This document shows, piece by piece, positions 14,396 through 23,615 of a DNA stretch of 34,277 bases. Within the stretch, counting starts at the first letter, position 1. Each line of letters opens with the position of its first letter. The position numbers were made by a program, and so were the translations under genes. A model generated the notes under the pieces. That model had not been told where the DNA came from, made no database searches, and was given only the letters and a program-made list of their open reading frames with translations. Source of the stretch: Lachnospiraceae bacterium (GTDB lineage: Bacteria > Bacillota > Clostridia > Lachnospirales > Lachnospiraceae); contig JAFPZU010000062.1 in the NCBI GenBank assembly GCA_017417105.1, positions 1-34,277 of the forward strand. Direction: 5' to 3'.

Positions 14396-16609
14396 ATGAA
14401 TATTATCAAGAGAAACGGCAAAGAGGTAACCTACGACGCTGACAAGATCATAGGGGCAGTCAGAAAAGCCAACAATGAAGTCAGAGAGAAGGATCGCCTG
14501 CTGGAGTCTCAGATAACAGTCATTGAGGAGAAAGTCCGGCTTAAGCTTAAGGATCTGGATCATGAAGCCGGAGTGGAAGAGATCCAGGATTACGTGATAG
14601 AAGCAATACAGCAGGAGAGCGCCTTTAAGGTGGCCACTGTCTACACTATATACAGATACAGCCGTGAACTTGCCAGAAAGAGCAATACTACGGATGACAG
14701 AATCCTCACCCTTGTTGAATATGACAACGAGGAGGTTAAAGAGGAGAATTCAAACAAGAACCCGATGGTCGTTTCCGTGCAGAGGGATTACATGGCGGGA
14801 GAGGTCTCAAGAGACCTGACAAACCGCGTGCTTCTGCCCAAGGAAGTCGTGGAAGCGCACAGAGCGGGCATAATTCATTTCCATGACAGTGATTACTATG
14901 TACAGCATATGTACAACTGTTGTCTTGTCAATCTTGACGACATGCTTCAGAACGGCACCGTTATATCCGACACCATGATCGAAAAGCCCAAAAGCTTTTC
15001 AACTGCCTGTAATATAGCAACACAGTGCATAGCCCAGATCGCATCGTCACAGTACGGCGGACAGTCTATTACGCTGTCACATCTGGCGCCCTTTGTTGAT
15101 GTGTCCAGGCAGAAATTCCGCAAGGAAGTCCGGGAGGAGATGCTGGAGAATGATATCCTTGTGGATGAAGAGCGGATCAATGCCATCGCTGAGAGGAGAA
15201 CGCAGATAGAGATAAAGCATGGCGTACAGACCATGCAGTATCAGGTCACGACGCTTATGACCACAAACGGACAGGCTCCGTTCATAACCGTTTTCATGTG
15301 TCTCGACGAGGTTCCGGAAGGAAGACTTCGCGATGACCTTGCGATGGTGATAGAGGAAATGCTAAAGCAGCGCATAGAGGGAGTCAAGAACGAAAAGGGC
15401 GTATTCATAACCCCGGCTTTCCCCAAGCTTATATATGTGCTGGATGAAGATAATGTAAGAGAGGGAACGAAGTACTGGTATCTTACGAGGCTTGCGGCGG
15501 AATGCACTGCAAGGAGAATGGTTCCGGATTATATCTCCGCAAAGAAGATGCGGGAGTATAAGCAGGGCGATGTTTATCCCTGCATGGGATGCCGTTCTTT
15601 CCTGACGGTGGACAGATTCACTCCCGAGGGTGAAAAGCATAAATACTATGGAAGATTTAACCAGGGCGTGGTTACGATCAATCTGGTGGATGTTGCCTGT
15701 TCAAGCAACAGGGACATGGACAGATTCTGGCATCTGCTGGATGACAGGCTTGAGCTTTGCCACAGGGCATTAAGATGCAGACACGAAAGACTTTTGGGCA
15801 CGACCTCCGATGTGGCGCCGATACTCTGGCAGCATGGGGCGATAGCAAGACTCCAAAAAGGAGAAAAGATAGACAAGCTGCTTTACAACGGATATTCCAC
15901 TATATCCCTGGGTTATGCGGGGCTCTACGAGATGTGCAAATATATGACCGGTAAGAGTCATACGGATCAGGAGGCCAGACCTTTTGCGCTTGAAGTCATG
16001 AAAAGACTCAATGACAAGTGCGCAGAGTGGAAGGCAGCTGAAAATATCGATTATTCCGTATACGGGACTCCGCTGGAGAGTACGACGTATAAGTTCGCAA
16101 AATGCCTGCAGAAGAGGTTCGGTAAGATAAAGGATGTAACGGATCATAATTATATAACCAATTCATATCACGTGAACGTCCGCGAAAAGATAGATGCATT
16201 CAGGAAGCTCGCGTTTGAATCGGATTTCCAGGCTTTATCTCCCGGGGGAGCCATCTCCTATGTGGAGGTACCGAAAATGACCGATAATATAGATGCCGTG
16301 CTTTCTGTCATGCAGTTCATTTATGATCATATAATGTACGCAGAGCTGAACACCAAGAGTGACTACTGTCAGGTCTGCGGATATGACGGAGAGATACAGA
16401 TAGTGACAGATCCTCACGGAAAGCTGGTCTGGAGGTGTCCTTCCTGCGGCAACGAAGATCAGAACCGCATGAATGTGGCGAGGAGAACCTGCGGATATAT
16501 AGGAACTAACTTCTGGAATCAGGGGCGCACACAAGAGATACAGGAAAGGGTGCTGCATATGTCTACCGCTGTCCTGGAGGGAGGCGTAGCAGAGCAAAGA
16601 CCCGTATGA
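14396..16609 (+). CDS. nrdD: Anaerobic ribonucleoside-triphosphate reductase NrdD
   Basis: Oxygen-sensitive class III ribonucleotide reductase making dNTP precursors. The 737-residue protein has an N-terminal ATP-cone (about 1-95), the barrel, a C-terminal zinc site formed by CQVCG and CPSCG, and the glycyl radical motif RTCGY with the radical glycine near residue 700. An in-frame GTG at 14390 overlaps the AGGGGGAG ribosome binding site, so ATG 14396 is preferred. nrdG follows by 10 bases and must activate it by forming the glycyl radical. A strong palindromic leader lies upstream. Confidence 0.96.
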   Translation: MNIIKRNGKEVTYDADKIIGAVRKANNEVREKDRLLESQITVIEEKVRLKLKDLDHEAGVEEIQDYVIEAIQQESAFKVATVYTIYRYSRELARKSNTTDDRILTLVEYDNEEVKEENSNKNPMVVSVQRDYMAGEVSRDLTNRVLLPKEVVEAHRAGIIHFHDSDYYVQHMYNCCLVNLDDMLQNGTVISDTMIEKPKSFSTACNIATQCIAQIASSQYGGQSITLSHLAPFVDVSRQKFRKEVREEMLENDILVDEERINAIAERRTQIEIKHGVQTMQYQVTTLMTTNGQAPFITVFMCLDEVPEGRLRDDLAMVIEEMLKQRIEGVKNEKGVFITPAFPKLIYVLDEDNVREGTKYWYLTRLAAECTARRMVPDYISAKKMREYKQGDVYPCMGCRSFLTVDRFTPEGEKHKYYGRFNQGVVTINLVDVACSSNRDMDRFWHLLDDRLELCHRALRCRHERLLGTTSDVAPILWQHGAIARLQKGEKIDKLLYNGYSTISLGYAGLYEMCKYMTGKSHTDQEARPFALEVMKRLNDKCAEWKAAENIDYSVYGTPLESTTYKFAKCLQKRFGKIKDVTDHNYITNSYHVNVREKIDAFRKLAFESDFQALSPGGAISYVEVPKMTDNIDAVLSVMQFIYDHIMYAELNTKSDYCQVCGYDGEIQIVTDPHGKLVWRCPSCGNEDQNRMNVARRTCGYIGTNFWNQGRTQEIQERVLHMSTAVLEGGVAEQRPV

Positions 16610-16619
16610 CAGGATATGC

Positions 16620-17159
16620 ATGAATTTCGGACAGATTTTTGAATGTGATATAGCAAACGGGGAAGGCTGCAGGACTTCCCTTTTTGTTTCGGGATGCACA
16701 CATCACTGCAGGGAATGCTTTAATCCGGAGACCTGGGATTTCGGTTTTGGACAGCCGTATACATCCAAAACAGAAGACTACATAGTAGAAAGCCTGAAAC
16801 CCGTGTATATAAAGGGTCTTTCCATACTCGGAGGCGAGCCGATGGAGCCGGCAAACCAGAAAGAGGTCAGATCCCTCACTGAAAGGGTAAAGCGGGAAGT
16901 AGAGAACGCGGACATATGGATCTATTCGGGATACAGGATAGAAGAGCTTATGGATCCGGATAATAAAAGGTGTCATACGGAGGACACACTTACCATTCTG
17001 CAGAATACGGACGTTCTTGTGGATGGAGAGTTTCAGGCAGAAAAAAAGAATATCATGCTTAAATTCCGGGGATCATCAAACCAGCGTATAATAGACGTTC
17101 CCCCAACCCTGGAAAACTATCGGAACGGAATAAATACAGTAGTAATAAAAAAATTGTAA
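16620..17159 (+). CDS. nrdG: Anaerobic RNR activase NrdG (radical SAM)
   Basis: A 179-residue radical-SAM activase that uses a 4Fe-4S cluster and S-adenosylmethionine to generate the glycyl radical on NrdD. The cluster motif CxxxCxxC is C26, C30 and C33 in GCTHHCRECF, followed by the ILGGEPM glycine-rich SAM site. ATG 16620 has AGGAT 5 bases upstream. It is co-transcribed with nrdD. Length is typical of NrdG. Confidence 0.96.
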   Translation: MNFGQIFECDIANGEGCRTSLFVSGCTHHCRECFNPETWDFGFGQPYTSKTEDYIVESLKPVYIKGLSILGGEPMEPANQKEVRSLTERVKREVENADIWIYSGYRIEELMDPDNKRCHTEDTLTILQNTDVLVDGEFQAEKKNIMLKFRGSSNQRIIDVPPTLENYRNGINTVVIKKL

Positions 17160-17183
17160 TGTATAAATAACAGGAGGACGGTC

Positions 17184-18392
17184 ATGAAAGTACTTGTAAT
17201 CAACTGCGGTTCATCATCTCTGAAATACAGGCTGATAGAAACCGACACGAAAACAGTGATCTGCAAAGGTTTATGCGAACGCATAGGAATAGGGGGAGGT
17301 CATTTCAAATATGAGGTGGCAGGCTCTGACAAGGGAATGGACAAGAATGTTGAGTTCCCGGATCACAATACGGCAGTTGATACGTTGATAAAGGCACTTA
17401 CCGATCCCGAGGTCGGAGTTGTTTCCGATGTATCGGAGATAGCTGCAGTGGGACACAGGATAGTGCACGGCGGCGACAGATTCACGGAAGCAACGCTTAT
17501 CACTCCGGAAGTCATGAAGATCATCGAAGAGTGCAGTGATCTTGCTCCTTTGCATAATCCGGCCAATATTCAGGGAATCAAGTCCTGTCAGAAGGTGATG
17601 CCGGGTACTGCAATGGTAGGGGCTTTTGATACGGCTTTTCATCAGACGCTGCCGGAGGAAGCTTACCTCTACGGGATCCCCTACGAATATTACGAGAAAT
17701 ACGGAATAAGAAAATTCGGCTTCCACGGTATGAGCCATGAGTATGTGTCAAAGGAAACCGCTTCCCTCATGGGCAGGGATATAAAGGATACGAAGATCAT
17801 AGTATGTCACCTTGGCAATGGAGCATCGATCACGGCAGTTAAGGGAGGAAAGTCCATTGATACCTCCATGGGATACACCCCGCTTGACGGTATCATCATG
17901 GGTACAAGGTGCGGATCTCTTGATCCCGAGATAGTACACGCCCTAGCGGAAAAAACAGGAAAAAGCCTGGAGGATGTGATGCATATCCTCAACTTTGAAT
18001 CCGGGGTGTACGGACTTTCAGGATACATGTCATCGGACATGAGGGATATAAGAGATGCTTATGCAAAAGGAGATAAAGCGGCGATAAGAGCCTATGACAC
18101 CTACATATATGTAATAGTGAAATATATAGGTTCCTACATAGCTGTTCTTGGAGGAGCAGATGCCATTACTTTCACTGCCGGCATAGGCGAGAACTCTTCA
18201 TCTTTGAGGAGGCATGTCTGCGAACGTCTTGAAGGACTTGGGGTTCAGCTTGACGAAAAGGCAAACAGCGAAGGAAAGGGCGGTCGGATGATATCCACCG
18301 AGGCATCAAAGATAAAGGTATTCGCCATACCAACCGATGAAGAAATGTCAATAGCTCTGTCGACAGTAGAGGTGCTGTCGAACAGGGGATGA
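17184..18392 (+). CDS. ackA: Acetate kinase
   Basis: A 402-residue acetate kinase converting acetyl phosphate and ADP to acetate and ATP, the energy-yielding end of fermentation. ASKHA-fold motifs seen: NCGSSSLKYR at the N-terminus, HRIVHGGDRF, the nucleotide motif CHLGNGASI, MGTRCGSLDP and TAGIGENS. AGGAGG is 9 bases before ATG. The usual partner pta is not adjacent. It lies 24 bases after nrdG and could share its message, although the AT-rich gap could also hold a promoter. Confidence 0.96.
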   Translation: MKVLVINCGSSSLKYRLIETDTKTVICKGLCERIGIGGGHFKYEVAGSDKGMDKNVEFPDHNTAVDTLIKALTDPEVGVVSDVSEIAAVGHRIVHGGDRFTEATLITPEVMKIIEECSDLAPLHNPANIQGIKSCQKVMPGTAMVGAFDTAFHQTLPEEAYLYGIPYEYYEKYGIRKFGFHGMSHEYVSKETASLMGRDIKDTKIIVCHLGNGASITAVKGGKSIDTSMGYTPLDGIIMGTRCGSLDPEIVHALAEKTGKSLEDVMHILNFESGVYGLSGYMSSDMRDIRDAYAKGDKAAIRAYDTYIYVIVKYIGSYIAVLGGADAITFTAGIGENSSSLRRHVCERLEGLGVQLDEKANSEGKGGRMISTEASKIKVFAIPTDEEMSIALSTVEVLSNRG

Positions 18393-18414
18393 TCATCCGT
18401 AAGGGACAGAGATC

Positions 18415-18924
18415 GTGTACAGCAAAAGAGCGCAGCTGACAAAATCGGATGTAGCGAAGATAGAGGCTGAAATAGAAGAAAGGAAACTGGTGCTTCGGCC
18501 GGAGCTTATAGCAAAGCTGCAGGAGGCCAGGGCACAGGGAGATCTTTCCGAAAACTTCGAATATTATGCTGCCAAGAAAGCAAAAAATCAGAACGAGAGC
18601 AGGATCGGCTACCTTGAAAGAATGCTGAAAACCGCCAGAGTGATATCGGATGCATCCAATGAGGACGAGGTAGGATTAAACAACACCGTAACCCTGTATT
18701 TCGAAGAAGATGATGAAGAGCAGGTGTTTAAGGTAGTGACCTCGATCAGGGGGAATTCCCTGAAAAACCTTATAAGCAATGAATCGCCGATCGGGAGAGC
18801 CATAATGGGAAAGAAGGTCGGAGACCGGGTGGAAGTTAAGGTCAGCAGCGATTATTCGTATCTTGTAGAGATCCGGAATATAGATAAGACTTCAACGGAT
18901 GATGATGAGATAAGGAAATATTAG
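18415..18924 (+). CDS. greA: Transcription elongation factor GreA
   Basis: A 169-residue GreA-family factor that rescues backtracked RNA polymerase by stimulating transcript cleavage. The N-terminal coiled coil (about 5-77) carries the acidic tip in GDLSENFEYY; the C-terminal FKBP-like domain (about 85-160) includes SPIGRAIMGKKVGD. Start is GTG with AAGGGA 8 bases upstream. It ends 9 bases before the convergent stop of the unknown leftward gene, with no terminator between them. Confidence 0.9.
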   Translation: MYSKRAQLTKSDVAKIEAEIEERKLVLRPELIAKLQEARAQGDLSENFEYYAAKKAKNQNESRIGYLERMLKTARVISDASNEDEVGLNNTVTLYFEEDDEEQVFKVVTSIRGNSLKNLISNESPIGRAIMGKKVGDRVEVKVSSDYSYLVEIRNIDKTSTDDDEIRKY

Positions 18925-18933
18925 GAGCTGTCC

Positions 18934-19533
18934 TTAGATCATTGCCTCAAGGGAGCTCAATATACTGTCCTTCAAAAGGGAGTCCATCTTTTTTGCGGAT
19001 TCCATAAGAAGCGGGATCTTTTCGGAATGGCCCTCTTCCTTATAAATGGAAGCCAGCATGAGATAGTTCCTTTTAGAATCAGTACCTATGGATACGCCGT
19101 ATTCCAGAAGAGATTTGGCTTCGGTGATATGCTGGTGTTCCATATAATCGCCGGAGAGAGAGGCTATAGCCTGTACGAGTTTGGTATAATTGCTGTCGGC
19201 TGCGGAAAGGATATTTATATTCGGCGCTCCGTACTCCAGCTTGAGCTCGGTGTTCGTCATACCGGTAAGATTTAGGACCTGTTTGTGCTCCATGGATCTT
19301 ATGATATCCTGAAGCTCGCGGATCTCTTCTCTGTCCGTGGGAACATCAAGGGGCAGGCTGCCTGCGGGCACCTTAATGTAAGGAAGATTCGAGATATCTT
19401 TCCTGGGAGTGAGGTTTGCCCGGCGTTCAAGCTCAAGAAATTCGGCATCGGGGTCGGTTTTTGGTTTTCGGTTTACAACCAACTTGAAAACGACACAAAA
19501 GACGATTATTATAGTGAGAACCGGAAAACGCAT
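18934..19533 (-). CDS. Membrane-anchored protein of unknown function with TPR-like helices
   Basis: I do not recognise this 199-residue protein. A single hydrophobic segment (about 5-20) anchors it, followed by a basic turn (NRKPK), a proline-rich stretch to about residue 70, and a mostly helical C-terminal half that looks TPR-like (AKSLLEYGVSIGTD then YLMLASIYKEEG). Start ATG has AAAGGA 6 bases upstream. It is divergent from the 38-residue peptide gene by only 31 bases, and convergent with greA with 9 bases between stops. Confidence 0.7.
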   Translation of the reverse strand: MRFPVLTIIIVFCVVFKLVVNRKPKTDPDAEFLELERRANLTPRKDISNLPYIKVPAGSLPLDVPTDREEIRELQDIIRSMEHKQVLNLTGMTNTELKLEYGAPNINILSAADSNYTKLVQAIASLSGDYMEHQHITEAKSLLEYGVSIGTDSKRNYLMLASIYKEEGHSEKIPLLMESAKKMDSLLKDSILSSLEAMI

Positions 19534-19564
19534 AGCGATCCTTTCTATACGAGGTAAATAATAT

Positions 19565-19681
19565 ATGTTTTTTCAAATGTTTCAGGGTAAGCAGAAAAAG
19601 AGGGCTGCCGGCATAATCATCATAGCAGTTGTTGCCGCAATGGTACTTGTACCGCTGATACTCAGCCTGCTGGGGTTTTAG
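19565..19681 (+). CDS. Small single-helix membrane protein (38 aa)
   Basis: Below the usual gene-calling length. ATG 19565 opens a 38-residue frame ending in TAG: a short polar, basic N-terminus (GKQKKR) and then a continuous hydrophobic helix of about 22 residues (GIIIIAVVAAMVLVPLILSL). GAGG lies 10 bases upstream. The lysine cluster before the helix predicts the N-terminus inside the cell. It sits between divergent unknown gene 18934-19533 and vanW. Function unknown. Confidence 0.55.
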   Translation: MFFQMFQGKQKKRAAGIIIIAVVAAMVLVPLILSLLGF

Positions 19682-19686
19682 TTTAG

Positions 19687-19700
19687 CTTATCCGGATAAG
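19687..19700. promoter_or_regulatory. Perfect 14-bp dyad upstream of vanW
   Basis: cttatccggataag is a perfect palindrome without a loop, 5 bases after the small peptide stop and 50 bases before the VanW start. An operator-like site is possible; there is no direct evidence of a binding protein. Confidence 0.3.
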
Positions 19701-19750
19701 AGTATATTCCAGAAAGTATCAAACCGCAAGAAATAAAGGGGTTTATTGTA

Positions 19751-21436
19751 ATGAAGAAAAAGCTGTTGGCTTTGATGATGACAGGACTTTTGGTGACGCT
19801 TAGTGCATCGCCTGTTTTTGGTATGTCGATCCTGGACTCCACGATACATGCCGGTGCCGGAGGGATACATGACGGCAGCGGTACCGGAGGAGCGGGAAGT
19901 AACGGTACGGATGCCGCACAGACGGAGACTTCAAATTCCGCCAGTGTAGGGTGCAGTGTGCCCGCCTCTTCGGTTGGGAACGGTTCGGGAAAGATAAATG
20001 AGGGAATCTACGCAGGAAAGACGGATCTTTCGGGACTTACTGAAACAGAGGCGATGACCGCTGTAAACAATAAGGTAACGGCGCTTGGAAATACAGAGCT
20101 GACGCTTAACTGCGTATCCGGAAACCAGGTGACGGTCAAGCTGTCCGACCTGGGACTTCATTGGGATAATACGGAGATAATAAGCGATGCCATATCCCTG
20201 GGTCAGAGTGGAAATGTAATAAAACGTTTCAAGGAGATGTCGGATCTTAAGAGAACCAATAAGGTATATCCCCTGGAACTTAAGATCGATGAGCAGAAAG
20301 CAAGAAACATAATTTCAGGCGAATGCGTAAAATACGATATAGAGGCTAAAGATGCCCTGATGTCCAGAAGCAACGGCAGCTTCAATATAACGCCGGGACA
20401 GGACGGACAGACTGTCAACGTAGAGAGCTCCGTGGAGAAGATCGCATCCTTTGTCTCCTCGGATTTTACGGGTGAGCCGGATACTATAGATCTTGTAGTG
20501 GATGTAGTAAAACCCAAGGGAGATACGGAAACCTTAAGCAGTCTGACGGATGTTCTGGGTCAGTTTACCACAAGGTTTTACAGCTCCGGAAAGGACAGGG
20601 TTACCAATGTGACCAACGGCTGCCGGCTCATAAACGGCACGCTTATGTATCCCGGTGATCAGATCTCGGTATCCCAGACAATAAGTCCGATGACGGAGGA
20701 AAACGGATATGCTCTTGCAGGAAGCTATCTGAACGGCAAGGTGGTGGAATCCTTCGGAGGGGGGATCTGCCAGGTTTCAACAACACTGTATCAGGCGGTT
20801 TTGAGGGCAGAGCTTCAGGTTGACGAAAGATATAATCATTCCATGGTCGTCAACTACGTGGATCACTCGATGGATGCCGCCATTGCAGAGGGAATAAAGG
20901 ATTTCAAGTTCACGAACAATCTCGACAACCCGATATATATCGACGGATATACGACGCCGGATAAGACCATAACCTTTACGATCTACGGAATTGAGACAAG
21001 ACCGTCCAACAGAACGCTTGAGTTTGAGAGCGTGGATCTTGAGGAGAAGGAGCCCGAGGGTGAAAGGATCGTTGCAGACAGCTCAATGGCAGCGGGTTCA
21101 ACCAGAAAACAGTCCGCCCATGTAGGTTACAGATCCGAGCTTTACAAGATAGTCAAGGTAGATGGAGAGGAAAAGGAGCGGATAAAAGTGAACTCCAGTA
21201 CTTATCAGGCAGTTCCGGCCATCCTTACCGTGGGAACCGCAACGTCCGATCCCAATGTTAAGGCTATCATCGAGTCGGCTATTGCTACTCAGGATATAGA
21301 TTACTGTAAAGCAATAATCTCCGGTCAGGCTGCTCCCGTTACCACAACAGCTGAAACACAGGCGCTTCTGGCGCTTGCAGCTGCAGCGCAGTCCGGAGAG
21401 ACGCAGCAGGCTGCTACGGAGGATCCGCCGGACTGA
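19751..21436 (+). CDS. VanW family exported protein with peptidoglycan-binding-like domain
   Basis: A 561-residue secreted or surface protein. The signal peptide spans about 1-24 (hydrophobic LLALMMTGLLVTLSAS). A Ser/Gly/Thr-rich stretch is followed by a PG_binding_4-type region (about 90-265) and the VanW domain (about 270-410) with the signature GGGICQVSTTLYQ. The C-terminal tail is Ala/Thr/Gln-rich. VanW proteins occur in vancomycin-resistance clusters and widely in clostridia, but their biochemical role is not established, and nothing nearby (vanHAX) suggests resistance. ATG has AAAGGGG 9 bases upstream. Confidence 0.88.
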   Translation: MKKKLLALMMTGLLVTLSASPVFGMSILDSTIHAGAGGIHDGSGTGGAGSNGTDAAQTETSNSASVGCSVPASSVGNGSGKINEGIYAGKTDLSGLTETEAMTAVNNKVTALGNTELTLNCVSGNQVTVKLSDLGLHWDNTEIISDAISLGQSGNVIKRFKEMSDLKRTNKVYPLELKIDEQKARNIISGECVKYDIEAKDALMSRSNGSFNITPGQDGQTVNVESSVEKIASFVSSDFTGEPDTIDLVVDVVKPKGDTETLSSLTDVLGQFTTRFYSSGKDRVTNVTNGCRLINGTLMYPGDQISVSQTISPMTEENGYALAGSYLNGKVVESFGGGICQVSTTLYQAVLRAELQVDERYNHSMVVNYVDHSMDAAIAEGIKDFKFTNNLDNPIYIDGYTTPDKTITFTIYGIETRPSNRTLEFESVDLEEKEPEGERIVADSSMAAGSTRKQSAHVGYRSELYKIVKVDGEEKERIKVNSSTYQAVPAILTVGTATSDPNVKAIIESAIATQDIDYCKAIISGQAAPVTTTAETQALLALAAAAQSGETQQAATEDPPD

Positions 21437-21440
21437 CAGA

Positions 21441-21836
21441 ATGAGAAAAAGGATCGAACCGGAGGACTTCAAAGGAGTATACGCAGACGAGGTAAAACCG
21501 GAGGATCTTCTGATCATCGGGGAAAAGCCGGAGACTGCAAAAGGTAAGATGAGTCTTGAAGCCGGGGTATATGATGCCTTATGGCAGATCTCTCTTGAAT
21601 GCGGATTGGGTCTTGTCGTTGATATACGAAGGGTAAAGATACCACCGGAGGAGATGATAAGATGCGACAAGGAGGATATCAATCCTTATGAGATCCCCCG
21701 TGAGGGATACATATATATAGCGGAACCGAGATCCGAATATCACCTGAAGAAAGAGGTGAACGTGATCGGATATCTGACAGAGGAAAAGGTTTGCAGAATA
21801 ATAAACCAGGACAGGGAAAGTTACCTGGGAAGCTGA
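21441..21836 (+). CDS. Hypothetical protein, 131 aa
   Basis: I do not recognise this protein. It starts 4 bases after the vanW stop and is soluble, acidic and without a signal peptide or membrane segment. Segments with alternating hydrophobics (LGLVVDIRRVKIP, GYIYIAEP, EVNVIGYLT) suggest a small alpha/beta fold. The frame is open upstream into vanW; ATG 21441 is chosen because it avoids long overlap, although the nearest GGAGG is 17 bases away. It probably depends on translation of vanW. A 106-base gap without a clear terminator separates it from the Lrp gene. Confidence 0.65.
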   Translation: MRKRIEPEDFKGVYADEVKPEDLLIIGEKPETAKGKMSLEAGVYDALWQISLECGLGLVVDIRRVKIPPEEMIRCDKEDINPYEIPREGYIYIAEPRSEYHLKKEVNVIGYLTEEKVCRIINQDRESYLGS

Positions 21837-21942
21837 CAAAGGAGCCAGATACCGTTCGAGGCGTATTTTGCCGAGTTACGGGATCGGCATCCGACCTGCG
21901 TAAGCCAGGAATAAAACAGAGTAATATACAGAGGAGGGAGCT

Positions 21943-22449
21943 ATGAATGAAAAAGATATAAAGGAAATGAGACTTAGCATCCTGAAAGCCATAGAACATG
22001 ACGGAAGGGTAGACCTTAACGAGCTTGCCATACGTCTGGGCCTTGACGCGACTGACATAGCGAATGCAATGTCCGACATGGAGAAGGAGGGCATAATATG
22101 CGGCTATCAGACGCTCATAGACTGGGACAAGACGGATGACGAGAGAGTTACTGCCCTTATCGAGGTTCGTGTTACCCCGCAGAGGGGACAGGGCTTTGAT
22201 TCCATAGCAGAGCGTATCTATAAGTATCCTGAAGTTGACAGCGTATATCTTATCTCAGGCGGCTTCGACCTTATGGTGATAATGGAAGGCAGATCCTTAA
22301 AGGAGGTTTCACAGTTTGTGACAAACAAACTTTCGGCACTTGAATCGGTGCTTTCCTGCGCCACCCACTTCATTATGAGAAAGTACAAGCTGAACGGCAC
22401 TGTGCTTGCAAAAAAGCATGAAGATGAAAGGATGCTGGTGACACCATGA
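21943..22449 (+). CDS. Lrp/AsnC family transcriptional regulator
   Basis: A 168-residue regulator with an N-terminal winged HTH (about 1-65; recognition region LNELAIRLGLDATDIANAM) and a C-terminal RAM ligand-binding domain (about 70-145; SVYLISGGFDLMV). GGAGGGA is 3 bases before ATG. Its stop overlaps the following aminotransferase start (ATGA). Such pairs are common in Firmicutes, where the regulator probably responds to an amino acid, but here it heads a much longer overlapping operon. Confidence 0.9.
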   Translation: MNEKDIKEMRLSILKAIEHDGRVDLNELAIRLGLDATDIANAMSDMEKEGIICGYQTLIDWDKTDDERVTALIEVRVTPQRGQGFDSIAERIYKYPEVDSVYLISGGFDLMVIMEGRSLKEVSQFVTNKLSALESVLSCATHFIMRKYKLNGTVLAKKHEDERMLVTP

Positions 22450-23615
22450 GGGATCCCATAGCAAAAAAAGTTGCCGGGATGAAATCCTCCGGTATCAGAA
22501 AATTCTTTGATATCGTGAGCGAGATGCCCGATGCGATATCACTGGGGGTCGGAGAACCCGACTTTGATACTCCCTGGCATGTAAGAGATGAGGGTATTTA
22601 TTCCCTTGAGAGAGGACGTACATTTTATACCTCAAATTCGGGACTTATGGAGCTTCGTACGGAGATATGCAGATTCTTAAGAAGCCATTATGAGGTTTCC
22701 TATGATCCTGCTTCTGAGGTGCTTATTACGGTCGGAGGCTCTGAAGCCATAGACATAGGGTTAAGGGCAATGCTGGAGGAAGGGGAGGAGGTCATAATAC
22801 CCGAACCTTCCTATGTTTCCTATCTTCCCTGCACCATAATGGCCGGAGGAGTACCGGTAGAATTAAGCCTTAAGGAGGAAAACGAATTCCGTCTGACTGC
22901 AGAGGAATTTCGTGAAGCAATAACTCCCAGGACAAAGATCCTGATCCTGCCGTTTCCCAACAATCCCACGGGTGCCATAATGGAGCGGAAGGATCTGGAG
23001 GGAATAGCGAAGCTTTGCATAGAACATGATATTTTTGTTCTTTCCGATGAGATCTATGCCGCGCTTACATATAAGAATGATCATGTATCCATAGCCTCTC
23101 TTCCCGGGATGAAAGAGAGAACCATACTGATAAACGGCTTCTCAAAGGCGTATGCCATGACGGGCTGGAGACTTGGATATGCCTGCGGACCAAAGAATAT
23201 AGTGGAGCAGATGACAAAGATTCATCAGTACTGCATCATGTGTGCGCCGACCACCAGTCAGTATGCGGCGGTGGAGGCTCTGCGCCACGGTGACAGGGAT
23301 GTTGATGAGATGAGGGAGGCGTACAACGAGCGCCGGAGATTCCTGCTTCATGAATTCAAGCGAATGGGACTGCAGTGCTTCGAGCCTTACGGAGCTTTCT
23401 ATGTATTCCCTTCAATAAAGGAATTCGGGATGACCTCCGATGATTTCTGTACGAAGCTTTTGAAAGCGAAAAAGGTAGCCGTTGTTCCGGGTACGGCATT
23501 CGGCGAATGCGGTGAGGGGTTTGTCAGGATATCCTACGCTTACAGTATAGAAAATCTGAAGGAAGCCCTGGGAAGAATAGAAGAATTTATTACGGAGCTC
23601 AGAAACAAAAGATGA
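22446..23615 (+). CDS. PLP-dependent class I/II aminotransferase
   Basis: A 389-residue fold-type I aminotransferase of the aspartate/PatA-like group. Motifs include PNNPTG (171-176), SDEIYAAL, the Schiff-base lysine K234 in NGFSKAYAMTG, and R242. It transfers an amino group to a 2-oxo acid in the cytoplasm; the substrate cannot be told from sequence. It overlaps the Lrp gene before it and the ChbG-like gene after it by 4 bases each, so its product may feed an amino sugar or amino acid into the same pathway. Confidence 0.92.
   Translation: MRDPIAKKVAGMKSSGIRKFFDIVSEMPDAISLGVGEPDFDTPWHVRDEGIYSLERGRTFYTSNSGLMELRTEICRFLRSHYEVSYDPASEVLITVGGSEAIDIGLRAMLEEGEEVIIPEPSYVSYLPCTIMAGGVPVELSLKEENEFRLTAEEFREAITPRTKILILPFPNNPTGAIMERKDLEGIAKLCIEHDIFVLSDEIYAALTYKNDHVSIASLPGMKERTILINGFSKAYAMTGWRLGYACGPKNIVEQMTKIHQYCIMCAPTTSQYAAVEALRHGDRDVDEMREAYNERRRFLLHEFKRMGLQCFEPYGAFYVFPSIKEFGMTSDDFCTKLLKAKKVAVVPGTAFGECGEGFVRISYAYSIENLKEALGRIEEFITELRNKR

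Noticed and set aside
19751..21436. VanW as evidence of vancomycin resistance
   Set aside because: No vanH, vanA/B, vanX, vanR or vanS genes are nearby, and VanW proteins are widespread in clostridia without resistance.
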